Shown here: piece by piece, positions 42,935-52,732 of the stretch | Layout of the letters: each line of letters begins with the position of its first letter | How positions within the stretch are numbered: the stretch's first letter is position 1 | Source: Actinomycetota bacterium | GTDB lineage: Bacteria; Actinomycetota; Acidimicrobiia; Acidimicrobiales; JAJPHE01 | Assembly: GCA_027315345.1 (NCBI GenBank) | Contig: DAHUYE010000098.1 | Span: forward strand, 26,675-90,674 | DNA: 64,000 nucleotides | Direction: 5' to 3' | Notes under the pieces: generated by a model | The model's input: the letters and a program-made list of their open reading frames with translations, nothing else | Databases searched by the model: none | Told to the model about the DNA's origin: nothing | Translations under genes and position numbers: made by a program

Positions 42935-42964
42935 TGGAACGGAGGCCCTCCCATCTCGTAAACT
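42935..42964 (+). promoter_or_regulatory. Promoter TGGAAC-N18-TAAACT
   Basis: TGGAAC (42935-42940), 18 bases, TAAACT (42959-42964). It would start transcription near 42971, giving a leader of about 45 bases to the gene at 43016. Confidence 0.45.
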
Positions 42965-43015
42965 TCCCGGGACCCACTCCCGGTTGACGACAGCGTCAGG
43001 AGCACCCAGCAGCTC

Positions 43016-43690
43016 ATGTCTATAGAGGTCGAAACCAAGGACTGCACCGCCATCAGCGATGCGGAGTTGGACGAGATGGCCGATATCTCCGCCGGCGGCC
43101 CGGCTGCCTTCGACGTCGGCTTCCTCTCCAAGCAGCGGGAGGAATGGGTGCTCATCACCCAGGCCCGGGACGGCGGGCGCCTCCAGGGCTTCTCCTTCTG
43201 CACCCTGGAGCGGATCGGCGGGACCCCGTCGCTACTGATCGGCCTGGCCTCGGTCAAGCGGACGGCCAAGAGGGAATCGGTGCTGCGAGCTCTGATGAGC
43301 GACCAGTACCGCCGGGCGGTGCTCGCCTTTCCGGACGAAGACGTCCTGGTCGGCTCCCGGCTGGCCACCGCCTCGGGTTTCCAGGCTCTGCGGGGCCTGG
43401 AGGACATCGTCCCCCGCCCCGGCCACCGGGCCACGGGCGAGGAACGGGCCTGGGGCCGGCGGCTGGCCAAGCGCTTCGGGGCCGAGGGCCGCATCGATGA
43501 CCGCACCTTCATCCTGGGTGGCGACAGCCAGGTGGCCGGGGTGCTGGATCACGACGCCCTCAAGCCCGAAACCATCGACGCTGACGTGGCCGCCTTTTTC
43601 GATGAGGTCGACGCCGACCGCCGGGACAGCCTGGTGGCCTTCGGGTGGGCGATGGCCGAGGACCTCGCCTCCCACGCCGTCGGCCGCTGA
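43016..43690 (+). CDS. Uncharacterised protein, 224 residues
   Basis: I do not recognise a characterised family. The sequence looks like a compact soluble alpha-beta protein: WVLITQARDGGRLQGFSFCTLERIGGTPSLLIGLASVKRTAKRESVLRALM resembles the core strands of an acyltransferase (GNAT-like) fold, followed by AVLAFPDEDVLVGSRLATASGF. No GNAT acetyl-CoA loop (Q/RxxGxG/A) is clear, so that is only a suggestion. Cys in the first strand and an acidic C-terminus are visible. ATG start with AGGAG about 15 bases upstream. Its stop overlaps the patatin gene, so the two may act together. Confidence 0.65.
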   Translation: MSIEVETKDCTAISDAELDEMADISAGGPAAFDVGFLSKQREEWVLITQARDGGRLQGFSFCTLERIGGTPSLLIGLASVKRTAKRESVLRALMSDQYRRAVLAFPDEDVLVGSRLATASGFQALRGLEDIVPRPGHRATGEERAWGRRLAKRFGAEGRIDDRTFILGGDSQVAGVLDHDALKPETIDADVAAFFDEVDADRRDSLVAFGWAMAEDLASHAVGR

Positions 43691-44664
43691 GCACCGCTCT
43701 CGTCCTGGGGGCGGGCGGGACCGTCGGTCTCGCCTACCACGCCGGGGCCCTCAAGGCTCTCCATCAGGTAGCCGGCTTCCATCCTGACGACGCCGACCTG
43801 GTCATCGGGACCAGCGCCGGCAGCGTGGTGGCCGCCTACATCCGGGCCGGCTGGTCTCCCGAGGACATCTGGAACCTGGTGCTGTCCGGGACCCAGCTGC
43901 CTCCGGGGCCGGTGGCGGAGGCCGAGCCGGAGACGGATACCGCCGCTCTGCCCGAACTCTTCGCCCGGGCCTTCGATACCCCGGTCGACCTCATCCGGCG
44001 CTCCCTCGGCTCCGCTTTCGTGATCAGCCGTAGCGTGCTGCGCCTGCCTCTGCCCGCCCTGCCGGGCCCGGTGCGGCGGGCCTTCCCGGCCGGGCTGTTC
44101 CGGATGTCCGACGGCCGCCTCCGGCTGGAATCGGACCTGCCCACCGAGTGGCCCCACAGGGCCATCTGGCTGTGCGCGGTGGACATTGTGAGCGGCCGGC
44201 GCATCGTGCTGGGCCGCTCCCAGGCCCCCCGTCTGAGCCTGGCCCAAGCCGTCATGGCCTCCTGCGCCATCCCCGGCGTCTACCCCCCGGTCCGTTACGG
44301 GCGGCGAGAGCTGATCGACGGCGGGGCCCACTCGACCACCAACCTGGACCTGGCCGCCCGGGCCGGGTCCGACGTCATCATCTCTCTGGTACCTATGGGA
44401 TTCGACCCCGCCGATCCGCCCGGCTGCGCCAGCCGGCTGTTGCGGCGGTTCCCCAACTCCACCCTGGAGACGGAGCTGGGCCGGGCCGACCGGCAGGGCA
44501 GCCACGTCTTCCTGTTCCGGCCCGGGGCGGACGAGGCCCGCATCCACGGGATCAACTTCATGCGGGCCGGGGATCTGGCCCCGGTGGCCCAGGCCGCCTA
44601 CGAGGCCACCGCCCGGCGCCTGGAGTCAGGCACACTGGAAAGGTTGCTGCGGACCGTCGCCTGA
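43687..44664 (+). CDS. Patatin-like phospholipase
   Basis: A 325-residue serine lipase with the patatin catalytic dyad: the oxyanion loop ALVLGAGGTVGLAYHAGALKAL at the N-terminus, GTSAGS (nucleophile elbow GxSxG) near residue 42, and DGGAHS with the catalytic Asp near 213. It resembles RssA/YlbK-type bacterial patatins. The natural N-terminus is reached with a CTG at 43687, which overlaps the previous stop as CTGA, in line with the NTGA overlaps elsewhere. The nearest canonical start, GTG 43645, would add 14 Arg-rich residues. No signal peptide is visible, so it probably acts on membrane lipids from inside the cell. Confidence 0.85.
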   Translation: MSTALVLGAGGTVGLAYHAGALKALHQVAGFHPDDADLVIGTSAGSVVAAYIRAGWSPEDIWNLVLSGTQLPPGPVAEAEPETDTAALPELFARAFDTPVDLIRRSLGSAFVISRSVLRLPLPALPGPVRRAFPAGLFRMSDGRLRLESDLPTEWPHRAIWLCAVDIVSGRRIVLGRSQAPRLSLAQAVMASCAIPGVYPPVRYGRRELIDGGAHSTTNLDLAARAGSDVIISLVPMGFDPADPPGCASRLLRRFPNSTLETELGRADRQGSHVFLFRPGADEARIHGINFMRAGDLAPVAQAAYEATARRLESGTLERLLRTVA

Positions 44665-44705
44665 GGCGGGCGGCTCAAGCGATACCGTCGCCGGAGGCGA
44701 CCGGC

Positions 44706-45371
44706 TCAGGGGGCGGGCAGGAGGCCGGCCACGACCTTGTAGCAGCGGCCCTCATGGGGGGTGGTGAGGGCGAGGACCAGGTGGGAGGGCGCGAAGCCCA
44801 GGACTCCGGCCAGCTGGCCGCCCGAGAGCCGGGGCGCTTCGGCCGCCGCCGCCAGGCGGCGAGCCGCCCGGTCGATGAGGGGGAGTTCCACCTCGACGCC
44901 GCGCCACCCGAACCGGCAGAACAGACCGTCCCGGTAGCGCTTCAGCTGGGGCCCGGACTGGGGCCGCAGGACGGCCAGGGAGGGGCGGTCCCCGGGCACC
45001 AGCCAGTAGGGGGTGGCCGATCCGGGGAAGCCGAAGGGCTCGGCTCCGGCCGGCAGGGTCAGGGGCTCGAGCAGCCGGCGGACCTGCCGGCGCCGCACCC
45101 GGCCGAGCACCTGGGGGGTGGCGGCCAGAGCCACTGCCTCGGGCTGGGTGGGGTCGGGACCGTCGGGATCCTCGGCCAGGACGGCCCGGATCAGATCGAA
45201 GGCGGCCAGGGGGCGGTCGGGGCGGCCGGGATAGCCGGCCCGGACCAGCGAACCGGAACGGACGTCCACCGCCGCACACCCCTCGGGGCCATCCGCCAGC
45301 ACCATCAGGTCCAGGGTGCTACCCGGCTGGGTCGTCCTAGTCGGCAGAGTGACCGTATGCACGGGCACCAT
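44706..45371 (-). CDS. Uncharacterised protein, 221 residues
   Basis: No family recognised. The start ATG 45371 follows AAGGGA by five bases; the frame remains open to 45446. The sequence is soluble, with repeated Leu-Arg helices (QVLGRVRRRQVRRLLEPLTLPAG), a WLVPGDRPSLAVL strand segment and FCRFGWRGVEVELPLIDRAARRLAAA, ending HEGRCYKVVAGLLP. It lies between the stops of the patatin gene and the DUF255 start region, in the same direction as the latter. A real gene is favoured by length and by lack of strong coding in the other strand. Confidence 0.6.
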   Translation of the reverse strand: MVPVHTVTLPTRTTQPGSTLDLMVLADGPEGCAAVDVRSGSLVRAGYPGRPDRPLAAFDLIRAVLAEDPDGPDPTQPEAVALAATPQVLGRVRRRQVRRLLEPLTLPAGAEPFGFPGSATPYWLVPGDRPSLAVLRPQSGPQLKRYRDGLFCRFGWRGVEVELPLIDRAARRLAAAAEAPRLSGGQLAGVLGFAPSHLVLALTTPHEGRCYKVVAGLLPAP

Positions 45372-45435
45372 GGTGGTCCCTTGACCGCCGTCAGCGGTGG
45401 ACCCTGGCGGGATCCGGCCCGCCCCGGGACAAGGT

Positions 45436-47469
45436 TCAGAGGGCATCGAGCATCCTGGCTAGTTCCGCCGGCTCGCTGACCGGGGCCAGGCAGGTCGTTC
45501 CCCGGCACACGTAGGCGATGCCCCGGTGTCTGCCCTCCCACAGCGGACCCACACCCGGGTCGCCCCAGGCGACCACGGCGTTGGGCAGGTGGCGGCGGGT
45601 GACCACCTCGAGCAGATCGGGGACGCGACCGGGCACCACGATCTCAATGGTGCCGGATCCGAGCATGTCCACCGCCCCGAGGAGGTGGCAGAAGGCGGAG
45701 GGGTGGGAGACGGTCAGGGCGCCGACCCGGTCCACGATGGCCCGACCCCGATCGGCCAGGTCGGCCCGGCCGGCCAGTGCGGCCAGTCTGACCAGGGCCA
45801 CCGCCGCCACCGAGTTGGCCGACGGGGTGGCACCGTCCAGGAAGTCCTTGGCCCGCACGATCAGGGCCTCCCCGTCCCGCCCGGTGGTGAACAGGCCCTG
45901 GTCGGCCCCGTCCCAGAACAGATCGATCATGGCGTCGGCGGCGGCGACCGCCTCGTCCAGCCAGGTGTACCGCCCAGTGGCCTCGTAGAGCCGGACGAAG
46001 GCGTCGATGAGCCAGGCGTAGTCCACGGCGTAGGCCAGGTGGGCGGCCCGGCCGTCCTGCCAGGACCGCATCCAGCGCCCGGACGGGCTACGCAGGTTGT
46101 CCAGGAGGAACCGGCCGATCCCCTCGGCCGCCGCCACCCAGTCCGAGCGACCCGCCGCCGCCCCGGCCTCGGCCAGCACGCCGGCGAACATGGCATTCCA
46201 CTCGGTCAGCGCCTTGTCATCCAGGCCGGGCCGCACCCGGGCCTTCCTGGCCTCGAACAGGGCGGTGCGGGCCGCCTCGATGGCTGGAGACCGGATGAGA
46301 TCACCCCGCTGGGGCCGGTGCAGGATGTTGCTGCCCTCGAAGTTGCCGGAATCGGTGACTCCCCACCAGGCCGCCGCCTCGGCGGCTGCCGCCGGCCCCA
46401 GGACGGCCTCCATCTGGGCCGGGGTCCAGAGATAGAACAGCCCCTCCTCGCCCTCCGAGTCGGCATCCTCGGCCGAGCACAGGCCGCCCGATCCGTTGGC
46501 CAGGTCCCTCAGTACATAGGCCACGGTCTCCTCTACCACCTGCAGCCAGCGCCGGTGGCCGGTGTGCTGCCAGCCGTGGAGATAGACCCGGACCAGGCCG
46601 GCCTGGTCATAGAGCATCTTCTCGAAGTGGGGGACGAGCCAGGTCCGGTCCACGGAGTAGCGGGAGAAGCCGCCCCCCAGATGGTCGTAGATGCCCCCCG
46701 AGGCCATAGCGTCGAGGGTGGTGGTGATGACCGAAGCGGTGGCGTCGGAGCGGTTGTGGGAGTGAGCCCGCAGGAGGAGTTCGACCATGGCCGGCTGAGG
46801 GAACTTGGGCGCCCGGCCGAAACCGCCGTATTCATCATCGTGCATGGACCGCAGGCTCCGGTAGGCCGCCCCCAGCCGGCTGTCCATCCCGGGCTCGGCG
46901 CTCCCGGCCCCGGCGCCCTGGTCCGGTCGGTCGGGTCGGACCGGGGGCAGGGTGCTTCTCGCCTCCACCGCCTCGACCAGGGCAGCGGCCTGATCGATCA
47001 GATCGGGCCGGCGCTCCTTCCAGGCCTCGGAGACGGCCGCCAGCAAGTCGGTGAAGGCGGGCTGGCCGTGCGAGGCCCGCTTGGGGAAGTAGGTGCCGCC
47101 CAGGAAGGGCCGTCCGTCGGGCAGGAGGAAGACCGTCATGGGCCAGCCGCCTCCTCCGGTGAGGGCCTGGACGGCTTCCATGTACACGGCGTCGACGTCG
47201 GGGCGCTCCTCCCGGTCGACCTTGACGTTGACGAAGCCGGCGTTCATGACCTCGGCGGTGGCCTGATCCTCGAAGGACTCATGAGCCATGACATGACACC
47301 AGTGGCAGGCGGAGTACCCGATGGACAGAAGGACCGGGCGGTCCGAGGCCCGGGCCAGTTCGAAGGCCTCGTCCCCCCAGGGGAACCAATCGACCGGGTT
47401 GTCCCGGTGCTGGCGGAGATAGGGGCTGGTCTCACCGGCCAGACGGTTGGGCCCGGGGCGTGAAGGCAT
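45436..47469 (-). CDS. Thioredoxin domain-containing protein (DUF255, YyaL/SPATA20 family)
   Basis: A 677-residue protein. The N-terminus [30 protein letters not shown] is the DUF255 signature; the thioredoxin-like site is ACHWCHVM with Cys55 and Cys58. A long alpha-alpha toroid (glycosidase-like) domain follows, with [27 protein letters not shown]. Members are widespread in bacteria and man (spermatogenesis-associated protein 20); activity is not established. I chose ATG 47469; the open frame extends upstream to 48045 only because it reads antisense to treY. Confidence 0.9.
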   Translation of the reverse strand: MPSRPGPNRLAGETSPYLRQHRDNPVDWFPWGDEAFELARASDRPVLLSIGYSACHWCHVMAHESFEDQATAEVMNAGFVNVKVDREERPDVDAVYMEAVQALTGGGGWPMTVFLLPDGRPFLGGTYFPKRASHGQPAFTDLLAAVSEAWKERRPDLIDQAAALVEAVEARSTLPPVRPDRPDQGAGAGSAEPGMDSRLGAAYRSLRSMHDDEYGGFGRAPKFPQPAMVELLLRAHSHNRSDATASVITTTLDAMASGGIYDHLGGGFSRYSVDRTWLVPHFEKMLYDQAGLVRVYLHGWQHTGHRRWLQVVEETVAYVLRDLANGSGGLCSAEDADSEGEEGLFYLWTPAQMEAVLGPAAAAEAAAWWGVTDSGNFEGSNILHRPQRGDLIRSPAIEAARTALFEARKARVRPGLDDKALTEWNAMFAGVLAEAGAAAGRSDWVAAAEGIGRFLLDNLRSPSGRWMRSWQDGRAAHLAYAVDYAWLIDAFVRLYEATGRYTWLDEAVAAADAMIDLFWDGADQGLFTTGRDGEALIVRAKDFLDGATPSANSVAAVALVRLAALAGRADLADRGRAIVDRVGALTVSHPSAFCHLLGAVDMLGSGTIEIVVPGRVPDLLEVVTRRHLPNAVVAWGDPGVGPLWEGRHRGIAYVCRGTTCLAPVSEPAELARMLDAL

Positions 47470-47529
47470 ACGACCATCTTTCCCGGCCCGGAGAGCGTGG
47501 CCTGACCGGGTCATGGGTACGGCCAGCCC

Positions 47530-50196
47530 ATGCCTGAGGCCCAGCCCGTTCCCGGAGCGACCTATCGGGTCCAGCTCCACGCCGGCTTCGGCTTCGAGGA
47601 CGCCGCCGGCCTGGCCGGGTACCTGGCCGATCTGGGTGTTACCCACCTGTACTGCTCGCCCATCCTCCAGGCCGCTGCGGGCAGCACCCACGGCTACGAC
47701 GTGGTCGACCACTCCCACCTCTCCGCCGACCTGGGTGGGGCCGAGGCCTTCGGGGGGCTGGCCGATGAGCTGGGCCGGAGGGGCCTGGGACTGGTGGTCG
47801 ACATCGTTCCCAACCACATGGCCACCGCCGGACGGGCCAACGCCTGGTGGTGGGACGTGCTGGAGGACGGACCGTCCAGTCTCTACGCCGGCTATTTCGA
47901 CATCGACTGGGACCCCCCGGAGGCCAAACTCCGCCAGCGGGTCCTGGTGCCGATCCTGGGTGATCACTACGGCCGGGTGCTGGAGCGGGGGGAGTTGCGC
48001 CTGTGCCGCCGGGACTCGGAGTTCACCGTCGCCTACTTCGAACACGAGGCGCCCCTGTCACCCCGCACCCTGGACGAGTTGCTGGCCGACGCCGCCGGCT
48101 CGGCCGGGGCCTCGGCCGAAGTCCTGGGTGCTCTGGCCCGCGCCTTCGGGGGCCTGCCCCTGGCCTCGGCCACCGACCGGGCCAGCGTGGCCCAGCGGCA
48201 CCGGGACAAGCACCGTCTCTCCGGGGAGCTGGAGGCCCTGCTCCGGGAGCAGCCGGACGCCGCCCGGGCCTTGGATGGTGTCCTCGACCGGGTCAATGCC
48301 GACCCCGACCGGTTGGACGCTCTCCTCCAGCGGCAGAACTACCGGTTGGCCCACTGGCGGGTGGCCGGAGCCGAGCTCGACTACCGCCGGTTCTTCGATG
48401 TCCCCGGCCTCATCGGCCTGAGGGTGGAACAGCCCGTCGTCTTCGAGGACACCCACCGGCTCATCCTGGAGCTCGTCAGGTCGGGCCGGGTCGACGGCCT
48501 GCGGGTGGATCATCCGGACGGGCTTCGGGATCCGGGTGGGTACCTCCGCCGCCTCCGGGAGGCCAGCGGCGGGACCTGGATGGTGGTGGAGAAGATCCTC
48601 GAAGGCGACGAGTCCCTGCCCGAGGACTGGGTTGCGGCCGGGACCACCGGCTATGAGTTCTTGAACCTAGCCGGGGGCCTGTTCATCGACCCGGCCGGGG
48701 AGATGGCCATGACCGAGTTCTACCGGGGCCTGACCGGGGACACCGACTCCTTCGAGGAGACGGCCCTCACCGCCAAGCGGGAGATCATGGCCAGCTCCCT
48801 GGCCACCGACGTCGAACGGCTGACGGCGGCCTTTGTGGAGGTTTGCGAGACCCGGCGGCGGTTCCGGGATTTCACCCGTCCCGAACTGCGGGACTGCCTA
48901 CGGGAGACTCTGGCGGCCATGCCGGTGTACCGCACCTACGTGGAGGCGGGCGGCCGGGCCGGGACCGAGGATGCCGAGCGGATCCGCTCCGCCGTGGAGC
49001 TGGCCCGTTCCCGCCGGACCGAGCTGGATCCGGAGTTGTTCGAACTGTTGGAGGGGATCCTCCTGGGCCGCCACCGGGCCCCGGTGGACATCGAGCTGGC
49101 CCAGCGCTTCCAGCAGCTGAGTGGCCCGGTCATGGCCAAGGGGGTGGAGGACACCGCCTTCTACCGGTACGCCCGCCTGCTCGCTCTCAACGAGGTGGGA
49201 GGCGACCCGGCCCGCTTCGGGGTGGAGGCCGAGGCCTTCCATCGCCACAACGCCATGGTCCAGGACCGCTGGCCCATGACACTGCTGGCCACCTCCACCC
49301 ATGACACCAAGCGCAGCGAGGACGTGCGGACCCGTCTGGCCCTGTTGAGCGAGATGCCCTCCGAGTGGGGCGACGCCGTGCGGCGATGGTCGGAACTGGC
49401 CGCCCGGCACCGCCGGGAGGGATTCACCGATCCTCGGGCGGAATATGTGCTCTTCCAGACCATGGTCGGGGCCCATCCCATCGGTTCCGACCGTTTGGTG
49501 GACTACATGCTCAAAGCCACCCGGGAGGCCAAGCTGGCCACCAGCTGGACCCAGCCCGACGAGGGTTATGAGGCGGCCATGACCAAGCTGGTGGAGGGCT
49601 TGTGCGGGGATCCCGACTTCACCTCCGACCTGGACGCCTTCGTGTCCGGCCTGGTTGAGCCGGGCCGGGTCAACTCGCTCGCTCTGGTCACCCTCAAGCT
49701 GACCAGTCCGGGTGTCCCCGACATCTACCAGGGGACGGAGGGATGGGACCTCAGCCTGGTGGACCCGGATAACCGCCGTGCCGTGGACCACGCCGGCCTG
49801 GCCGGTCTCCTGTCCGAGGTCGGCAGCGCCTCCGCCCCCTCCTTCGGCCCGGGCGGAGACGGCGCCGCCAAGCTCTTCCTGATCCAGCGGCTGCTGCGCC
49901 TGCGGGCCGCTGAGCCGGCTTCGTTCTCGGCCGGCTCCACCTATTCGCCCTTGTGGGCCACCGGGCCCCGGGCCCAACACGCCCTCGCCTACCTGCGAGG
50001 AGAGCGGGTGGCCGTGGTCGTGCCGCGCCTGGTCCTGGGCCTGGCCCGGAGCGGAGGCTGGGCCGGGACATCCCTGGGCCTGCCCGCCGGGGACTGGGTC
50101 GACTGTCTGACCGGCGCGGCCTGGTCCGGCCCGGCTCCGGTGGAACTGGCCGGGCTGCTCGATCAGTTCCCGGTGGCCGTGCTGGTGCGCCGGTGA
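47530..50196 (+). CDS. treY: Malto-oligosyltrehalose synthase
   Basis: An 888-residue GH13 enzyme that turns the reducing-end glucose of maltodextrins into a trehalosyl unit. [54 protein letters not shown] is the TreY N-terminus, [13 protein letters not shown] and [19 protein letters not shown] contain the catalytic Asp and GH13 motifs, and the C-terminal part has [14 protein letters not shown]. Length is slightly long for the family. ATG start is 60 bases from the divergent DUF255 gene. Its GTGA overlap with treZ couples the two steps of the TreYZ pathway. Confidence 0.95.
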   Translation: MPEAQPVPGATYRVQLHAGFGFEDAAGLAGYLADLGVTHLYCSPILQAAAGSTHGYDVVDHSHLSADLGGAEAFGGLADELGRRGLGLVVDIVPNHMATAGRANAWWWDVLEDGPSSLYAGYFDIDWDPPEAKLRQRVLVPILGDHYGRVLERGELRLCRRDSEFTVAYFEHEAPLSPRTLDELLADAAGSAGASAEVLGALARAFGGLPLASATDRASVAQRHRDKHRLSGELEALLREQPDAARALDGVLDRVNADPDRLDALLQRQNYRLAHWRVAGAELDYRRFFDVPGLIGLRVEQPVVFEDTHRLILELVRSGRVDGLRVDHPDGLRDPGGYLRRLREASGGTWMVVEKILEGDESLPEDWVAAGTTGYEFLNLAGGLFIDPAGEMAMTEFYRGLTGDTDSFEETALTAKREIMASSLATDVERLTAAFVEVCETRRRFRDFTRPELRDCLRETLAAMPVYRTYVEAGGRAGTEDAERIRSAVELARSRRTELDPELFELLEGILLGRHRAPVDIELAQRFQQLSGPVMAKGVEDTAFYRYARLLALNEVGGDPARFGVEAEAFHRHNAMVQDRWPMTLLATSTHDTKRSEDVRTRLALLSEMPSEWGDAVRRWSELAARHRREGFTDPRAEYVLFQTMVGAHPIGSDRLVDYMLKATREAKLATSWTQPDEGYEAAMTKLVEGLCGDPDFTSDLDAFVSGLVEPGRVNSLALVTLKLTSPGVPDIYQGTEGWDLSLVDPDNRRAVDHAGLAGLLSEVGSASAPSFGPGGDGAAKLFLIQRLLRLRAAEPASFSAGSTYSPLWATGPRAQHALAYLRGERVAVVVPRLVLGLARSGGWAGTSLGLPAGDWVDCLTGAAWSGPAPVELAGLLDQFPVAVLVRR

Positions 50197-51956
50197 GCGG
50201 CCACCGCTTCACGGTCTGGGCGCCCGACGCCCGGACCGTGGAGCTGGTGCTGGGCGACGGCCGGCGCCGGCCCATGGAGCCGGACCAACTGCGTCCCCCG
50301 GACCGCCGGGGCTGGTGGGCGCTTCGGATGGAGGGAGCCGCCGAGGGCACGGACTACGGATTCTCCCTGGACGGAGGTCCGGCCCGTCCGGACCCGCGTT
50401 CCTTCTGGCAGCCGGAGGGACCCGAGGGTCTGTCCCGCCTGGTCGAGCCGGCTCGGTTCCGGTGGAGCGATCAGCGCTGGACCGGGATCCACCTGCCCGC
50501 CGCCGTTCTCTATGAGCTGCACATCGGCACCTTCACCCCGGAGGGGACCTTCGACTCGGCCATCTCCCGGCTGGATCACCTGGTGGACCTGGGGGTGACG
50601 GCGGTGGAGCTGATGCCGGTGGCCGAATTCCCCGGGGAGCGGGGGTGGGGCTACGACGGCGTCGATCTCTTTGCCGTCCACCATGCCTACGGCGGCCCGT
50701 CCGGATTGGCCCGGCTGGTCGACGCCTGCCACGCCCGGGGCCTGGCCGTGGTGCTCGACGTCGTCTACAACCATCTGGGCCCGGCCGGGAACTACCTGGG
50801 CGAGTTCGGTCCCTATTTCACCGACCGCTACGCCACCCCGTGGGGCCAGGCCCTCAACCTCGACGGGCCGGGCAGCGATGAGGTGCGTCACTTCTTCATC
50901 GACAACGCCCTTTCCTGGCTGGGTCATTTCCACCTCGACGGTCTGCGTCTGGACGCCGTCCACGCCATCGTGGACACCTCCGCCACCCACCTGCTGGAGG
51001 ACCTCTCGGTGGCGGCGGCCGGTCTGTCGGCCCAGGTGGGCCGGCGGCTGTTCCTCATAGCCGAAAGCGATCTCAACGATCCGCGGATCGTGACATCCCG
51101 GGCGGCCGGCGGTTTCGGGATGGACGCCCAGTGGAGCGATGACTTCCACCACGCCCTCCACGCCGTGCTCACCGGAGAGACCTCGGGCTACTACGCCGAC
51201 TTCGGCACCATGTCGGACCTGGCCACCGCCCTGCAGAGGGCCTTTGTCTATGACGGACGGCACTCCCGCCACCGGGGCCGACGTCACGGGCGTCGCCCCG
51301 AGGGCCTGTCCGGCTGGTCCTTCCTCGGCTACCTGCAGAACCACGACCAGATCGGCAACCGGGCGGTGGGGGAGCGCAGCGGGGCGCTCATGTCGGTGGG
51401 CCGGCTCAAGGTGGCCGCGGCTGTGGTGCTTTGCTCCCCGTTCGTGCCGATGCTGTTCCAGGGCGAGGAGTGGGGCGCGTCCACGCCCTTCCAGTACTTC
51501 ACCGCCCATCCGGATCCGGAACTGGGCCGGGCCGTCAGCGAAGGCCGCCGCTCCGAGTTCGAGTCCTTCGGATGGCAACCCCAAGACGTGCCCGACCCCC
51601 AGGACCCGGCCACCTTCGAGCGGTCCCGGCTGGACTGGTCCGAGTTGACCCTGCCTCCTCACGCCGAGTTGCTGGACTGGCACCGTCAGCTGATCGCCCT
51701 GCGCCGCCAACGGGCGGAACTGACCGATGGCCGGCTGGACCGGGTCGAGGTCCACCACGGGCCGGACTGGTTGTCCCTACGCCGGGGTGGGGTCCTGGTG
51801 GCCATCAACATCGGATCCGAAGCCCGTACCCTGCCGCTGGACGGACCTGGTCCTCGGCTGTTGCTGGCTTCGGAGGAGAAGGTTTCCCTCGGCACCGGAG
51901 GAGTGGAGCTGGTCCCCGACAGCGCCGCGGTGGTGTCTTTCGAGGCGGTTTCCTAA
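50193..51956 (+). CDS. treZ: Malto-oligosyltrehalose trehalohydrolase
   Basis: A 587-residue GH13 enzyme that releases trehalose from maltooligosyltrehalose. An N-terminal early-set (CBM48-like) domain precedes the barrel. Motifs: ELMPVAEFPGERGWGYDGVDLFAVHHAYGG, LDVVYNHLGPAGNY, LDGLRLDAVHA with nucleophile Asp254, LIAESDLND with Glu291 as acid/base, and YLQNHDQIGNRA. The GTG at 50193 overlaps the treY stop. Together with TreY it makes trehalose from alpha-glucan, as an osmolyte or for cell-surface lipids. The debranching gene treX is not in the window. Confidence 0.95.
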   Translation: MSGHRFTVWAPDARTVELVLGDGRRRPMEPDQLRPPDRRGWWALRMEGAAEGTDYGFSLDGGPARPDPRSFWQPEGPEGLSRLVEPARFRWSDQRWTGIHLPAAVLYELHIGTFTPEGTFDSAISRLDHLVDLGVTAVELMPVAEFPGERGWGYDGVDLFAVHHAYGGPSGLARLVDACHARGLAVVLDVVYNHLGPAGNYLGEFGPYFTDRYATPWGQALNLDGPGSDEVRHFFIDNALSWLGHFHLDGLRLDAVHAIVDTSATHLLEDLSVAAAGLSAQVGRRLFLIAESDLNDPRIVTSRAAGGFGMDAQWSDDFHHALHAVLTGETSGYYADFGTMSDLATALQRAFVYDGRHSRHRGRRHGRRPEGLSGWSFLGYLQNHDQIGNRAVGERSGALMSVGRLKVAAAVVLCSPFVPMLFQGEEWGASTPFQYFTAHPDPELGRAVSEGRRSEFESFGWQPQDVPDPQDPATFERSRLDWSELTLPPHAELLDWHRQLIALRRQRAELTDGRLDRVEVHHGPDWLSLRRGGVLVAINIGSEARTLPLDGPGPRLLLASEEKVSLGTGGVELVPDSAAVVSFEAVS

Positions 51957-51959
51957 GGT
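51954..51959 (+). promoter_or_regulatory. -10 element TAAGGT of a leaderless promoter
   Basis: TAAGGT begins with the treZ stop codon and is followed by seven bases and the ATG at 51967, so the SDR gene probably has its own leaderless transcript despite lying only ten bases after treZ. Confidence 0.5.
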
Positions 51960-51966
51960 TCGCCCC

Positions 51967-52719
51967 ATGGACATGAGGCTGGACGGAAAGGTTGCGTTGG
52001 TCACGGGGGGATCCCGGGGGATCGGCCGGGCCATCGCCACCGCCTTCGCCGACGCCGGGGCGAGGGTCATGATCTGCTCCCGGAAGGCCGACTCCCTGGA
52101 GGAGGCGGCCCAGTCGATGCCGGGAGAGGTGGCCTGGCACGTCGCCAACGCCGGGGACCCGGAGCAGGCCCAGGCCACCATCGACGCCACCATCGAACGC
52201 CTCGGCGGTCTGGACGTGCTGGTCAACAACGCCGCCACCAACCCCTACATGGGTCCCCTGATGGGTATCGACGCCGCCCGGGCCGATAAGACCGTGCAGG
52301 TGAACCAGCTCGGGGTGCTGACCTGGACCCAGCTGGCCTGGAAGACGATCATGTCCGAGCGGGGCGGGAACGTCATCAACATCGCCTCCACCGGGGGCTT
52401 CGGGGTCACCCCGGGCATCGCCTACTACAGCGTCACCAAGGCCGCCGTCATCCACCTGACCAAGCAGATGGCCCAGGAGTTGGGTCCCAAGGTGAGGGTC
52501 AACGCCATCGCCCCCGGCCTGGTCCGCACCGATATGGCCAAGGCTCTGGTCGAACACGGAGGCGAGGCCATGGCCAAGCGCCTGCCTCTGCGGCGCATCG
52601 GGGAACCGGAGGACATAGCCGGTCCCGCCCTGTTCCTGGCTTCGGACGCCTCGGGCTGGATGACGGGGGTGACCATCCCCGTAGACGGAGGCGCCCTGGT
52701 CTCCGGCGGGGCCGGTTGA
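51967..52719 (+). CDS. SDR family oxidoreductase
   Basis: A 250-residue short-chain dehydrogenase. NAD(P)-binding loop TGGSRGIGRA at residues 13-22, NNAAT at 88-91, catalytic Ser141 and the YxxxK pair Tyr154 and Lys158, and the C-terminal IPVDGGALVSGG. SRKADSLEE after the second strand suggests NADP preference (Arg39-Lys40), which is inference. Resembles FabG and glucose dehydrogenase subfamilies. Start ATG 51967 on the leaderless spacing. Confidence 0.9.
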   Translation: MDMRLDGKVALVTGGSRGIGRAIATAFADAGARVMICSRKADSLEEAAQSMPGEVAWHVANAGDPEQAQATIDATIERLGGLDVLVNNAATNPYMGPLMGIDAARADKTVQVNQLGVLTWTQLAWKTIMSERGGNVINIASTGGFGVTPGIAYYSVTKAAVIHLTKQMAQELGPKVRVNAIAPGLVRTDMAKALVEHGGEAMAKRLPLRRIGEPEDIAGPALFLASDASGWMTGVTIPVDGGALVSGGAG

Positions 52720-52732
52720 GGCTGCTCCCGAA

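Noticed and set aside
47470..48045. N-terminal extension of the DUF255 protein
   Set aside because: The extra 192 codons are antisense to treY; the family N-terminus begins at ATG 47469.
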